From the NCBI GenBank assembly GCA_022641835.1, contig CP048715.1, forward strand, positions 372,001-436,000: a DNA stretch of 64,000 bases. Direction: 5' to 3'. The position numbers were made by a program, and so were the translations under genes. Positions within the stretch are counted from its first letter, which is position 1. Each line of letters begins with the position of its first letter. Positions 1 through 9,656 of the stretch are shown here, piece after piece. This DNA is from Petasospora fabianii (lineage: Eukaryota > Ascomycota > Saccharomycetes > Phaffomycetales > Wickerhamomycetaceae). Below the pieces are notes generated by a model. That model was not told where the DNA came from. It made no database searches and saw nothing but the letters and a program-made list of their open reading frames with translations.

Positions 1-1561
1 GATTGTTTCTGGCAATGCTAGATTGTAACTTGACCAGCTTTTGACGGCTCTGCCTCTCTCTTCTCAACTTCTCATTCCACTCATGTGCAACATCCTCACC
101 ATCACTGGCTACATGGCTCTCCGTAAACTTAATCTTTCTTTGACTAGGCTTGACCTTAATGTTACTCCATTTGGGTGCACCAATGTCGCTAGATTTTTGC
201 TTATGTGAACCATGACGTACCTTGCCTAGTTTGGTTTGAATATAAGTGTCTGAGCTCCCTCTGATGTTGCGATCCTTGATCTTCTTTTGGTGCAAGCGAT
301 CCTCTAAACGGTTACGAATCTCTTCAATCTTCGTCTTTGCCAATTCGTCGTCCCTTTCATCATTTTCGACAGCAGTAGTGTTACTAGCTTCACGTCGAGA
401 TAACTTGTCGTGTTGAATATCCTTTCCATATTGGCTAGATGAGTATTTTCTACGACGTGGAGAGTAGCCCTGGTCCTCAAGATTTGCTCTGTTCTCCTTC
501 ACAATGGACAATGGAATCGTCAACTCTTCAAGTGGGGCCAACTGCGTGTTATGATTCGCTCTTGATATCACCTTACCATTCACATGATCTGTACGTTTCT
601 GTAACAGTACTCTCTTATTTGGAATCTCTGACGAAGAGATTGCTTGGTCGAACAAACCTCTTTTCACCTTGGAAGTACTCCTATCATATGCCGGGAACAA
701 CAACAAGTTGGTCAAGTCATCCTTGATCTTGATGCAGAAACTCTGACTTGTCGATTTCACGTTGAGAGTACAGAAAACTCCATGAATCAACTGGCTCATA
801 TTGATGTCCTGAACCCAAGTCTTGGCAAACTCGTCAAAGAAAACGTTCAACTCATGATCGGTCACAATGGTTCTGGGTCCCATTAATGGGATACTAACCT
901 CCTTGCTACTAGCAGTCTCAGTGCCACTTTTAAACAAAAACGCAATCAGAGGTACACCATCCCGAACGGCGTGGGCAAACATCGGTAAGCTGTTACTTTT
1001 CGTTGTCAAAATATTAGGATTCAAAGAGTCTGGATCAAATACTCCATTTGAAGGAATTGGCAAGATCAACAGGTAATCAACCAATGTAGATAAGCCTGGA
1101 AGAGTGAATGGCGCAGATGAATCAATGAAATTGGCATACATCAGTCTTGATTGAGAAGTCGGCATATTGAGAGGATCAGAAGTGTTGAACACGAAGTATG
1201 GTATTGTCTTTTCTGGGACCAAGATATCCAAATGAGATTTGAACAGCGGGTTAGCATATCTGAACTTCTTTGCATATTTCACTAAGTCCTTATAACCCAA
1301 TGAGTTAAGAGTGCGCTCAGTGATATGGCTTCTGGGTATGACGAAGATATCATGATCAGGTTGATAATTTTGCGCTTGATCTGGATCACTCAATAACAAC
1401 GACACCAGCTCCTTTTTCAAATGAACTGTGAACTCAGATATATTCTCATTCTGGGAGTTGGTAGACGGGTTTGAAAGCTCAGAACTGTCGTTTGCGATTG
1501 GGACAGCAAAGGTTAAAGCGATATAAGACAACACAAGGGCTGGTATTGATATTTTAAACAT
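1..1561 (-). CDS. Secreted protein of unknown function, C-terminus cut by window edge
   Basis: An open frame of 520 codons begins at the ATG at 1559-1561 and runs off the left edge without a stop. The first ~19 residues (MFKISIPALVLSYIALTFA) form a typical signal peptide, so the product should enter the secretory pathway. The middle holds several NxS/T sites and only two cysteines that I noticed, near residues 260-270. From about residue 298 onward it becomes basic and polar, with dibasic or tribasic clusters (KVKR ~298-301, NKR ~317, QKR ~323, RRRK ~370, SRR ~389). These resemble Kex2 processing sites. The C-terminal part visible here is Lys/Arg/Glu-rich. I do not recognise the family. It could be a wall-associated or Kex2-processed secreted protein; the processing is inference. 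It is divergent from REV1. Confidence 0.75.
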   Translation of the reverse strand, partial: MFKISIPALVLSYIALTFAVPIANDSSELSNPSTNSQNENISEFTVHLKKELVSLLLSDPDQAQNYQPDHDIFVIPRSHITERTLNSLGYKDLVKYAKKFRYANPLFKSHLDILVPEKTIPYFVFNTSDPLNMPTSQSRLMYANFIDSSAPFTLPGLSTLVDYLLILPIPSNGVFDPDSLNPNILTTKSNSLPMFAHAVRDGVPLIAFLFKSGTETASSKEVSIPLMGPRTIVTDHELNVFFDEFAKTWVQDINMSQLIHGVFCTLNVKSTSQSFCIKIKDDLTNLLLFPAYDRSTSKVKRGLFDQAISSSEIPNKRVLLQKRTDHVNGKVISRANHNTQLAPLEELTIPLSIVKENRANLEDQGYSPRRRKYSSSQYGKDIQHDKLSRREASNTTAVENDERDDELAKTKIEEIRNRLEDRLHQKKIKDRNIRGSSDTYIQTKLGKVRHGSHKQKSSDIGAPKWSNIKVKPSQRKIKFTESHVASDGEDVAHEWNEKLRRERQSRQKLVKLQSSIARNN

Positions 1562-1994
1562 AGTTGTGCAGAGAGAAGTGAGTCTCATATATGAGTCAAA
1601 AATCTACATGTCTCTCTCGTTTGATAGCTTGTCTGGAAGTGGTGGAATTAAGCTCATTGTTTTGTGGAGATGGGGCAGCTGCAAGGGAAAGGCGTAGGAA
1701 CCTACTGTGCTCAATTACACAAAACGGGCCACCTGGCGCATTGACCCTTCCAGACTAGATACCAGGCTAATATTGATATCTCAGTGATGACTTCAAACCA
1801 GATACAGGCATAAATGAGACAATCGAGTGCAATATACATAGAAGAGACGCGGTCAGATGCGTCAACAAACTCCAGATTGTGGTGTCTGGGTGTGTCAACT
1901 AAGCTCAAGGCTTTGATGTCATCGAGCTCTTCTTGGTTATCTGTACCTCAACCGTAAAGTTTCTTAGCATCAAAGCAAGACGATATGTGTTGTC
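1562..1994. promoter_or_regulatory. Divergent intergenic region, secreted protein / REV1
   Basis: This stretch of about 430 bases separates two divergently transcribed genes and must hold both promoters. I see no conserved RNA gene or coding exon. The short minus-strand open frame at 1711-1908 has no recognisable content. Confidence 0.5.
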
Positions 1995-4900
1995 ATGTCT
2001 CAACAAGATCTCGATGCTGACCTGAGCCAGCTCTCCAACAAGAGCTTTATTACCTCACTTGGTGATGACGAACTCTTGGAGCTCATCAACAAGCTTAGTC
2101 AACGCAGGCAAGCACCAGCTCCGCATCCTACTGATACAGAAGAAGATACAGAACATGACACTGAACATGACACTGATGTTGATGAAGCACTACATGCAGA
2201 AATCCAAGAAGACATCCTCCCCACAAACATCCCTCCACTTGACACCGACGACTCTGGCGTCCAAGAGTCCACGCTCTCATTGCCACTTGCACAACCACCG
2301 GAGTCTGACCAATCACTCAGCGGATCCGCCCAAGATCCAAATGAAAAGATAATCTTTGGTGACTATGAGTCTTATTTTGCTAATAAGGCGCACAATCAAC
2401 AGATTGAGGATGAGAAATACCTCGAATGGGACCGGAAACGTCGTGAAGTACAGGGAATTGATGCCCAGCGCTCAGATATCTTTCAAGGTTGTGTCATATA
2501 CGTCAACGGTCACACGAAACCCAGCATTGCTACAATACACAAGCTAGTTATTCTCCACGGTGGCAAGTTCATCCATCATCTGAGTGCTAAGGGTGCAGCT
2601 ACGCATGTTATTGCCAGTCGACTGACTCCGAGAAAGAGGCTCGAGTTCAAGAATTACAAGGTTGTGAGACCAGAATGGGTGACAGACTCTGTTGATAAGG
2701 GGAAAAGGATGAGATGGCAAGACTACACTGTTATCAACAATGAGTATGGTCAGAAACAGCTGCCGTTTAATGCTAAGATATCAGAAGAGGAAAATGACAA
2801 TGATTTAGATGATGAAGGTGAAAGAAGGCATCTCAACGATGATGATGGTCCTCAGGAGTCTAAACCAGCACCAGAAGATCTTGAGGACGTTGAGACTGAT
2901 TTGAAGCCACTTACTCAACCCGCAGACCCAATCACAACAACGGAAGAAGTTACAATCACCATTGATGCCAAGCATCCGGACTTTCTCAAGACTTTCTTCG
3001 CCAAGTCAAGACTCCATCACCTGAGCACATGGAAGGCAGACTTGCGAGCAGAATTCCTTGCCAAAGCCATGAAACAGGCCACATCCAAGCCCCGCACTCA
3101 ACGCACAGGGACTAAGTTGATCATGCACGTTGACTTCGATTGTTTCTTCGCTACGGCGTCCGCACTTAAGCATCCAGACATTGATTTCAAGAATACACCA
3201 GTGTGTGTCTCACATGGTGGATCTTCTGCCTCCTCGACTGCTGACATTGCCAGCTGTAACTACGTGTGTCGTAAGTTTGGAGTAAGAAATGGGATGTGGA
3301 TCAGATCTGCTAAGAAGTTGTGTCCTGAACTTGTGTGCTTGGACTACGATTTCCCCACATATGAAAAGATATCTAAGGAGTTCTATGAGATCTTACTTGA
3401 ATTGCAGTCAGACTGTATACTTCCTGTGTCCATTGATGAAGCGCTGTTAGAAGTGACTTCCCTCATTCATGACCCATCTGATCTCGCTCATGTTGAAAAT
3501 TTCGCCCAGTCGTTAAGACAAAAGATATACGACAGGACAAAATGTACAGCCAGTATTGGAATATCGTTCAATGTCCTCCTCGCCAAGCTCTCTCTGAGAA
3601 GGGCCAAGCCAGATGGGTTCTTCTACCTCCGTGATAATATTCAAGATTTTATTGACAACTGTGCTCTCCGTGATCTCCCCGGTGCAGGTGGTTCTATCGA
3701 ACAAAAACTCATCAATGAGCTGTTTCCACATGGATCAACCCGGGCTCCATCCGTCTATGATCTTCGTGGTCTTGATAAGTCGAAGTTAGAGAAGTTGTAT
3801 GGTATCAAGACTGCACAGAAACTCTACGACTACGCGCGCGGCGTGGATCATACATCCATTGACATTGCCAAGGATCCCCAGCAGTTCATGAGGAAAAGTG
3901 TGTCGATTGACATCAACTGGGGTATAAGATTTGATACAATCCAACAGATTGATACCTTTTTGTTTGATGTTGGTAAGGAGATCAGCTCCAAGCTCATCAA
4001 GATCAACATGGTTGCCTCCCAAGTGACTCTAAAGGTGTTAAAGAGAGCCAAACATGCGCCTGTTGAACCACCAAAGTTCTTGGGCTGTGGTGAGTGTGAT
4101 GCATTTAGTAAGAGCTCCAGACTTGGTGTCGGAACGGATGAATATCGTATCATTGGTACCGAGGCAAGAGCACTTTTCAGACACATTGGTTGTGATCCCA
4201 AGGAGTTGAGAGGTGTCTCTATTCAAGTTAGTAAGCTGAGTGTGAAGAAGAACGATAATCAAAAGAGGTTGCCGTTTTCAAAGATTGACTATGAGACATA
4301 CAAGAAGCAGAAGGTGACGCGTGAGTCTGAGATTGAGAAGGCGAAAGAGAATACTGATGGTGTTCTTGATCAGAACACTACGCATGAGGAACAGGCGGAT
4401 TCCACACAATATGACATTCCGGCCGATGTTGACTCTTCTATTCTCAATGAACTCCCGTCATCAGTGCAAGCCAAGATCCGCAAGCAGCACGATCGAGATC
4501 TTCAATCAGTCGCCGCCATTCCAAAAGAAGTCGATCTCAAAGTGTTCAATCAGCTTCCAGAAGAGATACAGGGGGAACTTCGGGAAGAATTACGACGCAG
4601 AAACATTCAAATCAACCCGCGTACGCCCAGTAAGTCGAAGAAAATCTATCTTCAACAGCTTTTCACCTCGACCAGTCAACCATCTTACGTCAGAGTTGTA
4701 TCGCCACGCAAATCCCCGTCTAAGAGGAAGCTCCGTTCTCCATCCAAATCACCTGAAAAAATCAACGTTCCATCGTCGATGTTAAACCCTCCACCTGCAC
4801 TCCCACCGCTACGTCCAGATGACATTGACGAGTCGGTACTGGCCGAGCTACCTTCTTCTATCCGTGCCAACATTCTTCAAGAATGGGAAGCCTACGAAGC

Positions 4901-5258
4901 TGCAACTAAGACCGAGTATGCAAAACTCAAAGAACGCATTCCTATCATGCAGCACGATCCTGTCGATAGGCTTATATTGGCGTCTCATTTCACTCGCCTT
5001 GTTGAGCCGTTAGAGTTTCAGAAAAAGAGGCGGCCAGCCGAGGTTGTCAAGCTTGTAAGTTCATGGATTGCAAAGACGAAGGCTAAGGGCCCTCATAAGG
5101 ATGATTTACGATTGTTTGAAGAGTACATGAATAGTATCAAGACTGAGAATTATGTGTTTTATTTAGGAGTGGTTAAGAGGATGACGGATGTTATGGAGTC
5201 GGAGTCCGATGTTTGTGATATGTGGTGGGATGTACTCGGGAAATTGACAGGGGCTTGA
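1995..5258 (+). CDS. REV1: DNA repair protein Rev1, translesion deoxycytidyl transferase
   Basis: This is a Y-family polymerase that inserts dCMP opposite abasic sites and scaffolds polymerase zeta during mutagenic bypass in the nucleus. In order: an acidic N-terminus; a BRCT domain (~159-248, with the invariant W in RPEWVTDS); the catalytic palm starting ~375 with the metal-binding motif DFDCFF and the second motif SIDEALL (~479); then little-finger sequence. The C-terminal third has three ubiquitin-binding motifs built on a D-x-x-[VI][LF]-x-x-LP core (~814, ~847, ~946) and a C-terminal domain that in the family binds other polymerases. At 1,087 residues it is close to the usual size (985 in S. 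cerevisiae). The ATG at 1995 is preceded closely by non-coding sequence. It converges with PYK1. Confidence 0.95.
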   Translation: MSQQDLDADLSQLSNKSFITSLGDDELLELINKLSQRRQAPAPHPTDTEEDTEHDTEHDTDVDEALHAEIQEDILPTNIPPLDTDDSGVQESTLSLPLAQPPESDQSLSGSAQDPNEKIIFGDYESYFANKAHNQQIEDEKYLEWDRKRREVQGIDAQRSDIFQGCVIYVNGHTKPSIATIHKLVILHGGKFIHHLSAKGAATHVIASRLTPRKRLEFKNYKVVRPEWVTDSVDKGKRMRWQDYTVINNEYGQKQLPFNAKISEEENDNDLDDEGERRHLNDDDGPQESKPAPEDLEDVETDLKPLTQPADPITTTEEVTITIDAKHPDFLKTFFAKSRLHHLSTWKADLRAEFLAKAMKQATSKPRTQRTGTKLIMHVDFDCFFATASALKHPDIDFKNTPVCVSHGGSSASSTADIASCNYVCRKFGVRNGMWIRSAKKLCPELVCLDYDFPTYEKISKEFYEILLELQSDCILPVSIDEALLEVTSLIHDPSDLAHVENFAQSLRQKIYDRTKCTASIGISFNVLLAKLSLRRAKPDGFFYLRDNIQDFIDNCALRDLPGAGGSIEQKLINELFPHGSTRAPSVYDLRGLDKSKLEKLYGIKTAQKLYDYARGVDHTSIDIAKDPQQFMRKSVSIDINWGIRFDTIQQIDTFLFDVGKEISSKLIKINMVASQVTLKVLKRAKHAPVEPPKFLGCGECDAFSKSSRLGVGTDEYRIIGTEARALFRHIGCDPKELRGVSIQVSKLSVKKNDNQKRLPFSKIDYETYKKQKVTRESEIEKAKENTDGVLDQNTTHEEQADSTQYDIPADVDSSILNELPSSVQAKIRKQHDRDLQSVAAIPKEVDLKVFNQLPEEIQGELREELRRRNIQINPRTPSKSKKIYLQQLFTSTSQPSYVRVVSPRKSPSKRKLRSPSKSPEKINVPSSMLNPPPALPPLRPDDIDESVLAELPSSIRANILQEWEAYEAATKTEYAKLKERIPIMQHDPVDRLILASHFTRLVEPLEFQKKRRPAEVVKLVSSWIAKTKAKGPHKDDLRLFEEYMNSIKTENYVFYLGVVKRMTDVMESESDVCDMWWDVLGKLTGA

Positions 5259-5641
5259 CAGGTCTTGCTTTCATTTCAGTCTTGATACGATGCTATGAGT
5301 AATGAATAATGATGAATGATGTAATATTGAGCTGGCTGTGATGTAGACTTAGACCCAAAACAACATCAGTAGATAATTGGTTAGTATTGTCAACTAGATC
5401 AGCCAAATCAGTACCCCGGAATAATCCCCAGAATGTCGCGCGCATGAGCTCAAGATGAGACGTTTCATGAACATGCGAACTCAATGGGACCAAGTCCGGA
5501 CGCACTCATATAAACTTAGCCACTACGCAAATTCTTGAGTTGAATCTATCAAAACCCTTTTTCAAAAATCTCATTATGAACGAAAAATATAAACCAGCGA
5601 CATCAAACCATTCATCTCTATATTCAGAAAGAAAGACCATC
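5259..5641. other. Convergent 3' intergenic region, REV1 / PYK1
   Basis: About 380 bases lie between the two stop codons and should contain both 3' ends. I see AT-rich stretches near 5300-5340 and 5560-5600 but no further gene. Confidence 0.5.
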
Positions 5642-7162
5642 TTAAGCCTGGATCAATCTAACAGTGTTAGAGTGACCAGAACCCTTGGTCCAACCCTGAA
5701 TGCAGACAACGTTGTCACCCTTCTTCAAGATACCGAGGTTGATGGCATCCTGGATACCATACTGCAATCTCTTCTCGACATCCTCCTGCCAGTTCTCAAC
5801 AGGTGGCTCCTTGTACTCGAATGGATACACACCACGGTACAAGTGACAGAATCTAGCAGCTCTTTCGTTTCTGGTAACCATGATGATTGGGAGGTCTGGT
5901 CTGTACTTAGAAACCAATCTAGCGGTGGTGGCAGAGGTGGACAAAGTGACGATGGCCTTGGCACCATTCTCGGCAGCAGCGGCAACGGCAGAGGCGGAAA
6001 CGGTCTCAACGTTAGAGAGTGGCTTCTTGGTCAAGGTTCTAATGTCATCATAAAGAGATGGGTAGGCAATGGCCTTCTCAGCAATCAAGGCAGTGTGGTG
6101 CATCATGGTGACAGCCTCCAATGGGTAGTTACCCTTAGCGGTCTCACCGGAAAGCATGACACAGTCGGCACCATCCAAGACGGCGTTACCAACATCGGAA
6201 ACCTCAGCACGGGTTGGTCTTGGGTTATATGTCATGGACTCGAGCATCTGGGTGGCACAGATAACTGGCTTACCAGCCAAGTTACACTTAGCAATCAACT
6301 GCTTCTGGACAACAAACACCTGTGGGGCTGGGATCTCAATACCCAAGTCACCACGAGCAACCATAACACCATCGGTCTCAGCAAGAATCTCGTCAAAGTT
6401 GTTGACACCCTGCTGGTTCTCAATCTTGGCGATGATCTTGATGTCCTTACCATCCTCACCGAGCACCTCTCTGATGGTCTTGATGTCATTAGCAGTTCTA
6501 ATAAAGGAGGCAAAGATCATGTGAACTCTGTTCTTGACACCAAATCTCAAGTCAGCCTTGTCCTTCTCAGAGAGGGCTGGGAGATCGACATCGGTGTTTG
6601 GCAAGTTGACACCCTTGTGGGAGCAGATCTTACCAGCGTTGATGGAACGAACCTTAAGGGTCTTCTCATCTGGGATGTCGAGAACCTCAAAGGAGAGGAC
6701 ACCATCATCAACGTAAATGACACGGCCCTTCTCAATAACCTTGGTGATGTTCTTGTAGTCGATGTACATGATCTTGTCATCACAGGCCTTGGCGTACTTG
6801 TCGTCGGTAGTGAAGATCATCTCGTGACCAACGCCAATTGGCCAGTCCTTCTCATCAGTGGTGGTACCAGTTCTAATCTCTGGACCCTTAGTGTCGAGGG
6901 CAATGGCAAGTGGACGACCTGGGTAGAGCTCCTCGGACTTTCTAGCGTTGTCAATGACAGACTGGTGGTACTCGTAAGAACCGTGAGAGAAGTTCATACG
7001 AACAACGTTAAGACCAGCTTTTCTAAGCTTAACCATCACCTCAGCATTGTTGGTCTTTGGACCAATGGTACCAATGATGGCAGTACGACGAAGGTTGTTC
7101 TCTGGGGTCTCGGAGACGTCGAGGGAGGCCAACCAGCCGATCTTGGAGTCCTGTGGATGCAT
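5642..7162 (-). CDS. PYK1: Pyruvate kinase
   Basis: This is the glycolytic enzyme converting phosphoenolpyruvate and ADP to pyruvate and ATP in the cytosol (PYK1, also called CDC19). The protein is 506 residues, the family length. It carries the signature motifs [52 protein letters not shown] (~265) with the catalytic lysine region just before it, and [17 protein letters not shown] chose the ATG at 7160-7162 (MHPQDSK). The frame extends 15 codons further, but only from a TTG, and the family N-terminus aligns with the ATG. Codon choice is strongly biased, as in highly expressed genes. A TATA box lies about 95 bases upstream. It converges with REV1 and lies downstream of PRP42 on the same strand. 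Confidence 0.97.
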   Translation of the reverse strand: MHPQDSKIGWLASLDVSETPENNLRRTAIIGTIGPKTNNAEVMVKLRKAGLNVVRMNFSHGSYEYHQSVIDNARKSEELYPGRPLAIALDTKGPEIRTGTTTDEKDWPIGVGHEMIFTTDDKYAKACDDKIMYIDYKNITKVIEKGRVIYVDDGVLSFEVLDIPDEKTLKVRSINAGKICSHKGVNLPNTDVDLPALSEKDKADLRFGVKNRVHMIFASFIRTANDIKTIREVLGEDGKDIKIIAKIENQQGVNNFDEILAETDGVMVARGDLGIEIPAPQVFVVQKQLIAKCNLAGKPVICATQMLESMTYNPRPTRAEVSDVGNAVLDGADCVMLSGETAKGNYPLEAVTMMHHTALIAEKAIAYPSLYDDIRTLTKKPLSNVETVSASAVAAAAENGAKAIVTLSTSATTARLVSKYRPDLPIIMVTRNERAARFCHLYRGVYPFEYKEPPVENWQEDVEKRLQYGIQDAINLGILKKGDNVVCIQGWTKGSGHSNTVRLIQA

Positions 7163-7255
7163 TGTGATTGTACTTGTAGATAAAGTGCTTGCTAAGCTTG
7201 CTGACAACAGAGTCCCGTGAGGGTGCGTGGCCTGGGCTGCCCGGGTTCTCGCGCC

Positions 7256-7265
7256 CTTTTATATA
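7256..7265 (-). promoter_or_regulatory. TATA box of PYK1
   Basis: Read on the minus strand the sequence is TATATAAAAG, about 95 bases upstream of the PYK1 start codon, the expected position for a strongly expressed yeast glycolytic gene. Confidence 0.6.
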
Positions 7266-7573
7266 CAGAAACTTTTTTGGCGGAATGACCACCACGCAAC
7301 GACGATGTCCGAGGGAAATCTAGGGGAGGTTACCGTGGCAACGGGCACATGGACTCTTTCTATATACATTTATTTATTTACAGAGATGGAACTCACGAGA
7401 TGGATAGGAAAAGTCAATGGGAGATACTCTCACTATTGCGTCATCATGTGTACACACACACAACGTCCCCACTCACTCTAGCAAGTCCAACCACCCAGTT
7501 ACCGATAAGAGCTCTTCCGACTCGCCGAACCGCACCGCAACATCGGGTCATCACCGCGAAGTCAGTTGATACC

Positions 7574-7628
7574 ACTCATCTCATCTCATCTCATCTCGTT
7601 TCTCATATTATATCATATCATATCATCT
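7574..7628. repeat. CTCAT / ATATC pentanucleotide microsatellite
   Basis: Four to five consecutive CTCAT units are followed after a short interruption by imperfect ATATC units. The tract is simple sequence in the PYK1 upstream region. Confidence 0.8.
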
Positions 7629-7719
7629 CGCGCTACGTGTCACGTAAATACACACTGGCAGACGTTCCATTCCTTACATCACCAGTTACCAATTCCACTC
7701 AAAGTCATCACACAACGCG

Positions 7720-9213
7720 CTATACACCCAGCGCAGCCGTGCTTCTCGCGTAGGCATCACGGGCATCAAGCAATCCATGCTCCGTTCTCCACCATACAAT
7801 CAGCTCATGTTCACCAACTTCCTTCAGGGCTTCCTGGTAAACTTTTTCTCCATCTTTAGCGTACGACAGCATTAGAACCCAGAATTGCGGTGAGGCCCTG
7901 AGTGAGTCCTTGCAACCTTCGAGCAATGCAGGCAAGTCCATCTCGAGCAACTTGAATCCTAACAAGTGTCTCAGTAAAGCAATCCCCAACTCGGCCGGCT
8001 TATCATTAAGAAGACTAGTCACAAACTTGACATAATCTTCACTCTTCACCTCCTGTTGTGACATGAGTAGGTACTCCACATTCATCAATTCGATCAAGAG
8101 CTCCACATTCTCACCATTCTTAGAAAGAGATGCAAGTATAAGATCCCTCGCACGGATGTAGTTCTCTAGTGCCATCTCGATCTTAATCAATTTTAACTGA
8201 ACTGGCACCAAGTTGGCATCTGTCATGAATCCAAGAGCTGTGTAAAGAAGGTTCTTTGCACTTTGGAGCTTGCCATTATGAATGTAGTATTCGGCAAACT
8301 TGAGCCAAACGTTTGGATAGTTTGCCGTTGGAATCAGTGCACGATGATACAACTGTGTAATCTGGGGCTTGGTCAAAGCGTTGATCTCCATATAACTCAA
8401 GTACTGGTCCCAATTGACAAGATCCTGATATGATTGATATACCCTTGGCACATAGTATTCCAATTTCACATTCTTCTCGTATTGATACATCTCAAACGTC
8501 TTAAATTGTGTCGTGATGTATAAATCAGTATACGTCTTCTTTAACTTGGCTCTCACATCGTGGAACGTTGCATCCGTCCACTCGGAACGTGCATCAACTT
8601 TCAATTTCTTCTTCAGCTCCGTCGAGTCCACAATCTTTAACACGGTCTCCTTGTCCTTCAGTGTCTCAATTCCAGCAAACAATAACTTGAAAAAATATCC
8701 ATAGTTGTACAATGGGATCTCAGTACATTTCTTCAACAAGTTCCACCAAAAGGTGCTCTTCCCATGGTATGCCTCTTCAAACTCCAAGTACATCCTCCAA
8801 AATTCATAAGCATGATAGTGATAACCACACTTCTCCTCAGCTTCCCTAAACCACTTCAGCACAGACTCATATCCGAGCCCAACTTCCTTGATAAACTTCA
8901 AATACTCACACCACACTTTTAAACTCCATGGCAAAACACTGAGTGCCCGGCACCAAACCATCTTCGCTCTACCAGTCTCACCGAGTTGAAATTCCTTTTG
9001 TGCATACAACACCCAGTACTGTTCCAAGAACGGATACTTCAAAAGTAATTGATCAAGCGTTATCCGGAATTGCGAGAGTTGAAGTGTTGTTGATGATTTC
9101 GTAAGGTGTGAGAGGGCATGTTGTGTGAGGTCTTCCCAATGCGCAAAATCTGACGAGTCATTAGCAAGTGCGAGGGAAAGCGTATCCCATGAGGACTGCT
9201 CGGGTTGTGTCAT
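7720..9213 (-). CDS. PRP42: U1 snRNP protein Prp42 (HAT-repeat)
   Basis: This is a component of the yeast U1 snRNP, which recognises the 5' splice site; Prp42 pairs with Prp39 as a HAT-repeat dimer scaffold. The 497-residue protein is built throughout of half-a-TPR repeats with recurring W and Y positions (YWVLYAQKEF, WCEYLKFI, FWRMYLEFEE, VWLKFAEYYI). Several stretches match S. cerevisiae Prp42 in order: a KCTEIPL segment, a KKKLKVD segment, and HRALIP followed by VWLKFAEYYI. That is why I choose Prp42 over the paralogue Prp39. It is somewhat shorter than the S. cerevisiae protein (544). The start is the first ATG, at 9211-9213. Confidence 0.85.
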   Translation of the reverse strand: MTQPEQSSWDTLSLALANDSSDFAHWEDLTQHALSHLTKSSTTLQLSQFRITLDQLLLKYPFLEQYWVLYAQKEFQLGETGRAKMVWCRALSVLPWSLKVWCEYLKFIKEVGLGYESVLKWFREAEEKCGYHYHAYEFWRMYLEFEEAYHGKSTFWWNLLKKCTEIPLYNYGYFFKLLFAGIETLKDKETVLKIVDSTELKKKLKVDARSEWTDATFHDVRAKLKKTYTDLYITTQFKTFEMYQYEKNVKLEYYVPRVYQSYQDLVNWDQYLSYMEINALTKPQITQLYHRALIPTANYPNVWLKFAEYYIHNGKLQSAKNLLYTALGFMTDANLVPVQLKLIKIEMALENYIRARDLILASLSKNGENVELLIELMNVEYLLMSQQEVKSEDYVKFVTSLLNDKPAELGIALLRHLLGFKLLEMDLPALLEGCKDSLRASPQFWVLMLSYAKDGEKVYQEALKEVGEHELIVWWRTEHGLLDARDAYARSTAALGV

Positions 9214-9656
9214 GGGGAACTTGGTATGTGTTAGATTGATATAAGGGAGGATGCTTAGAACTCTAGTTGATGGGCATGATGATGTCTCTTGGGCCTCGAA
9301 AAAGTTCGCGCCAGGATTTGACCGCTGCTAATATACGCAAGTACTACAGTGGCTACTAGCGCATTTTATACAAAAGAAACTAGCTACAAGCAACATTAAC
9401 ATCGTTCTGTTCAAATTAAAAAGATTACATTGTGTATATGGCATAAAAAACGCCGCTCAGAAAGAAAAGACAAGAATACATGAAGTACAGCGAATGAACA
9501 GTCATTCATACCCAGAGCCCCAGAACAAAACAAGAACAAAGAGTAACATTGGGGCAAGCCTTACATAAAAAACAACCATTCAAATAGTATAGCAAGAGGA
9601 AAAGCAAAAGAGTAATTAACACACTAGTGTGTTTTGCAAATTTTCGTATCATAAAA
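9214..9656. promoter_or_regulatory. PRP42 upstream region and BOI2 3' region
   Basis: About 440 bases lie between two genes on the minus strand. It should carry the PRP42 promoter and the 3' end of the BOI2-like gene. It is AT-rich toward 9380-9650; no gene is seen. Confidence 0.45.

Larger units (their letters stand above)
7163..7719. promoter_or_regulatory. PYK1 promoter and PRP42 3' region
   Basis: This 557-base region lies between two genes on the same strand. It holds the PYK1 promoter (TATA at 7256-7265) and, toward 7720, the end of PRP42. A run of short tandem repeats is at 7574-7628. No additional gene is visible; the plus-strand open frames at 7349-7859 are low-complexity readings of the repeats. 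Confidence 0.5.

Noticed and set aside
5540-7183. 547-codon plus-strand open frame
   Set aside because: It is the antisense shadow of PYK1, which has all pyruvate kinase motifs on the other strand; the frame has no recognisable domain and an antisense-type composition.
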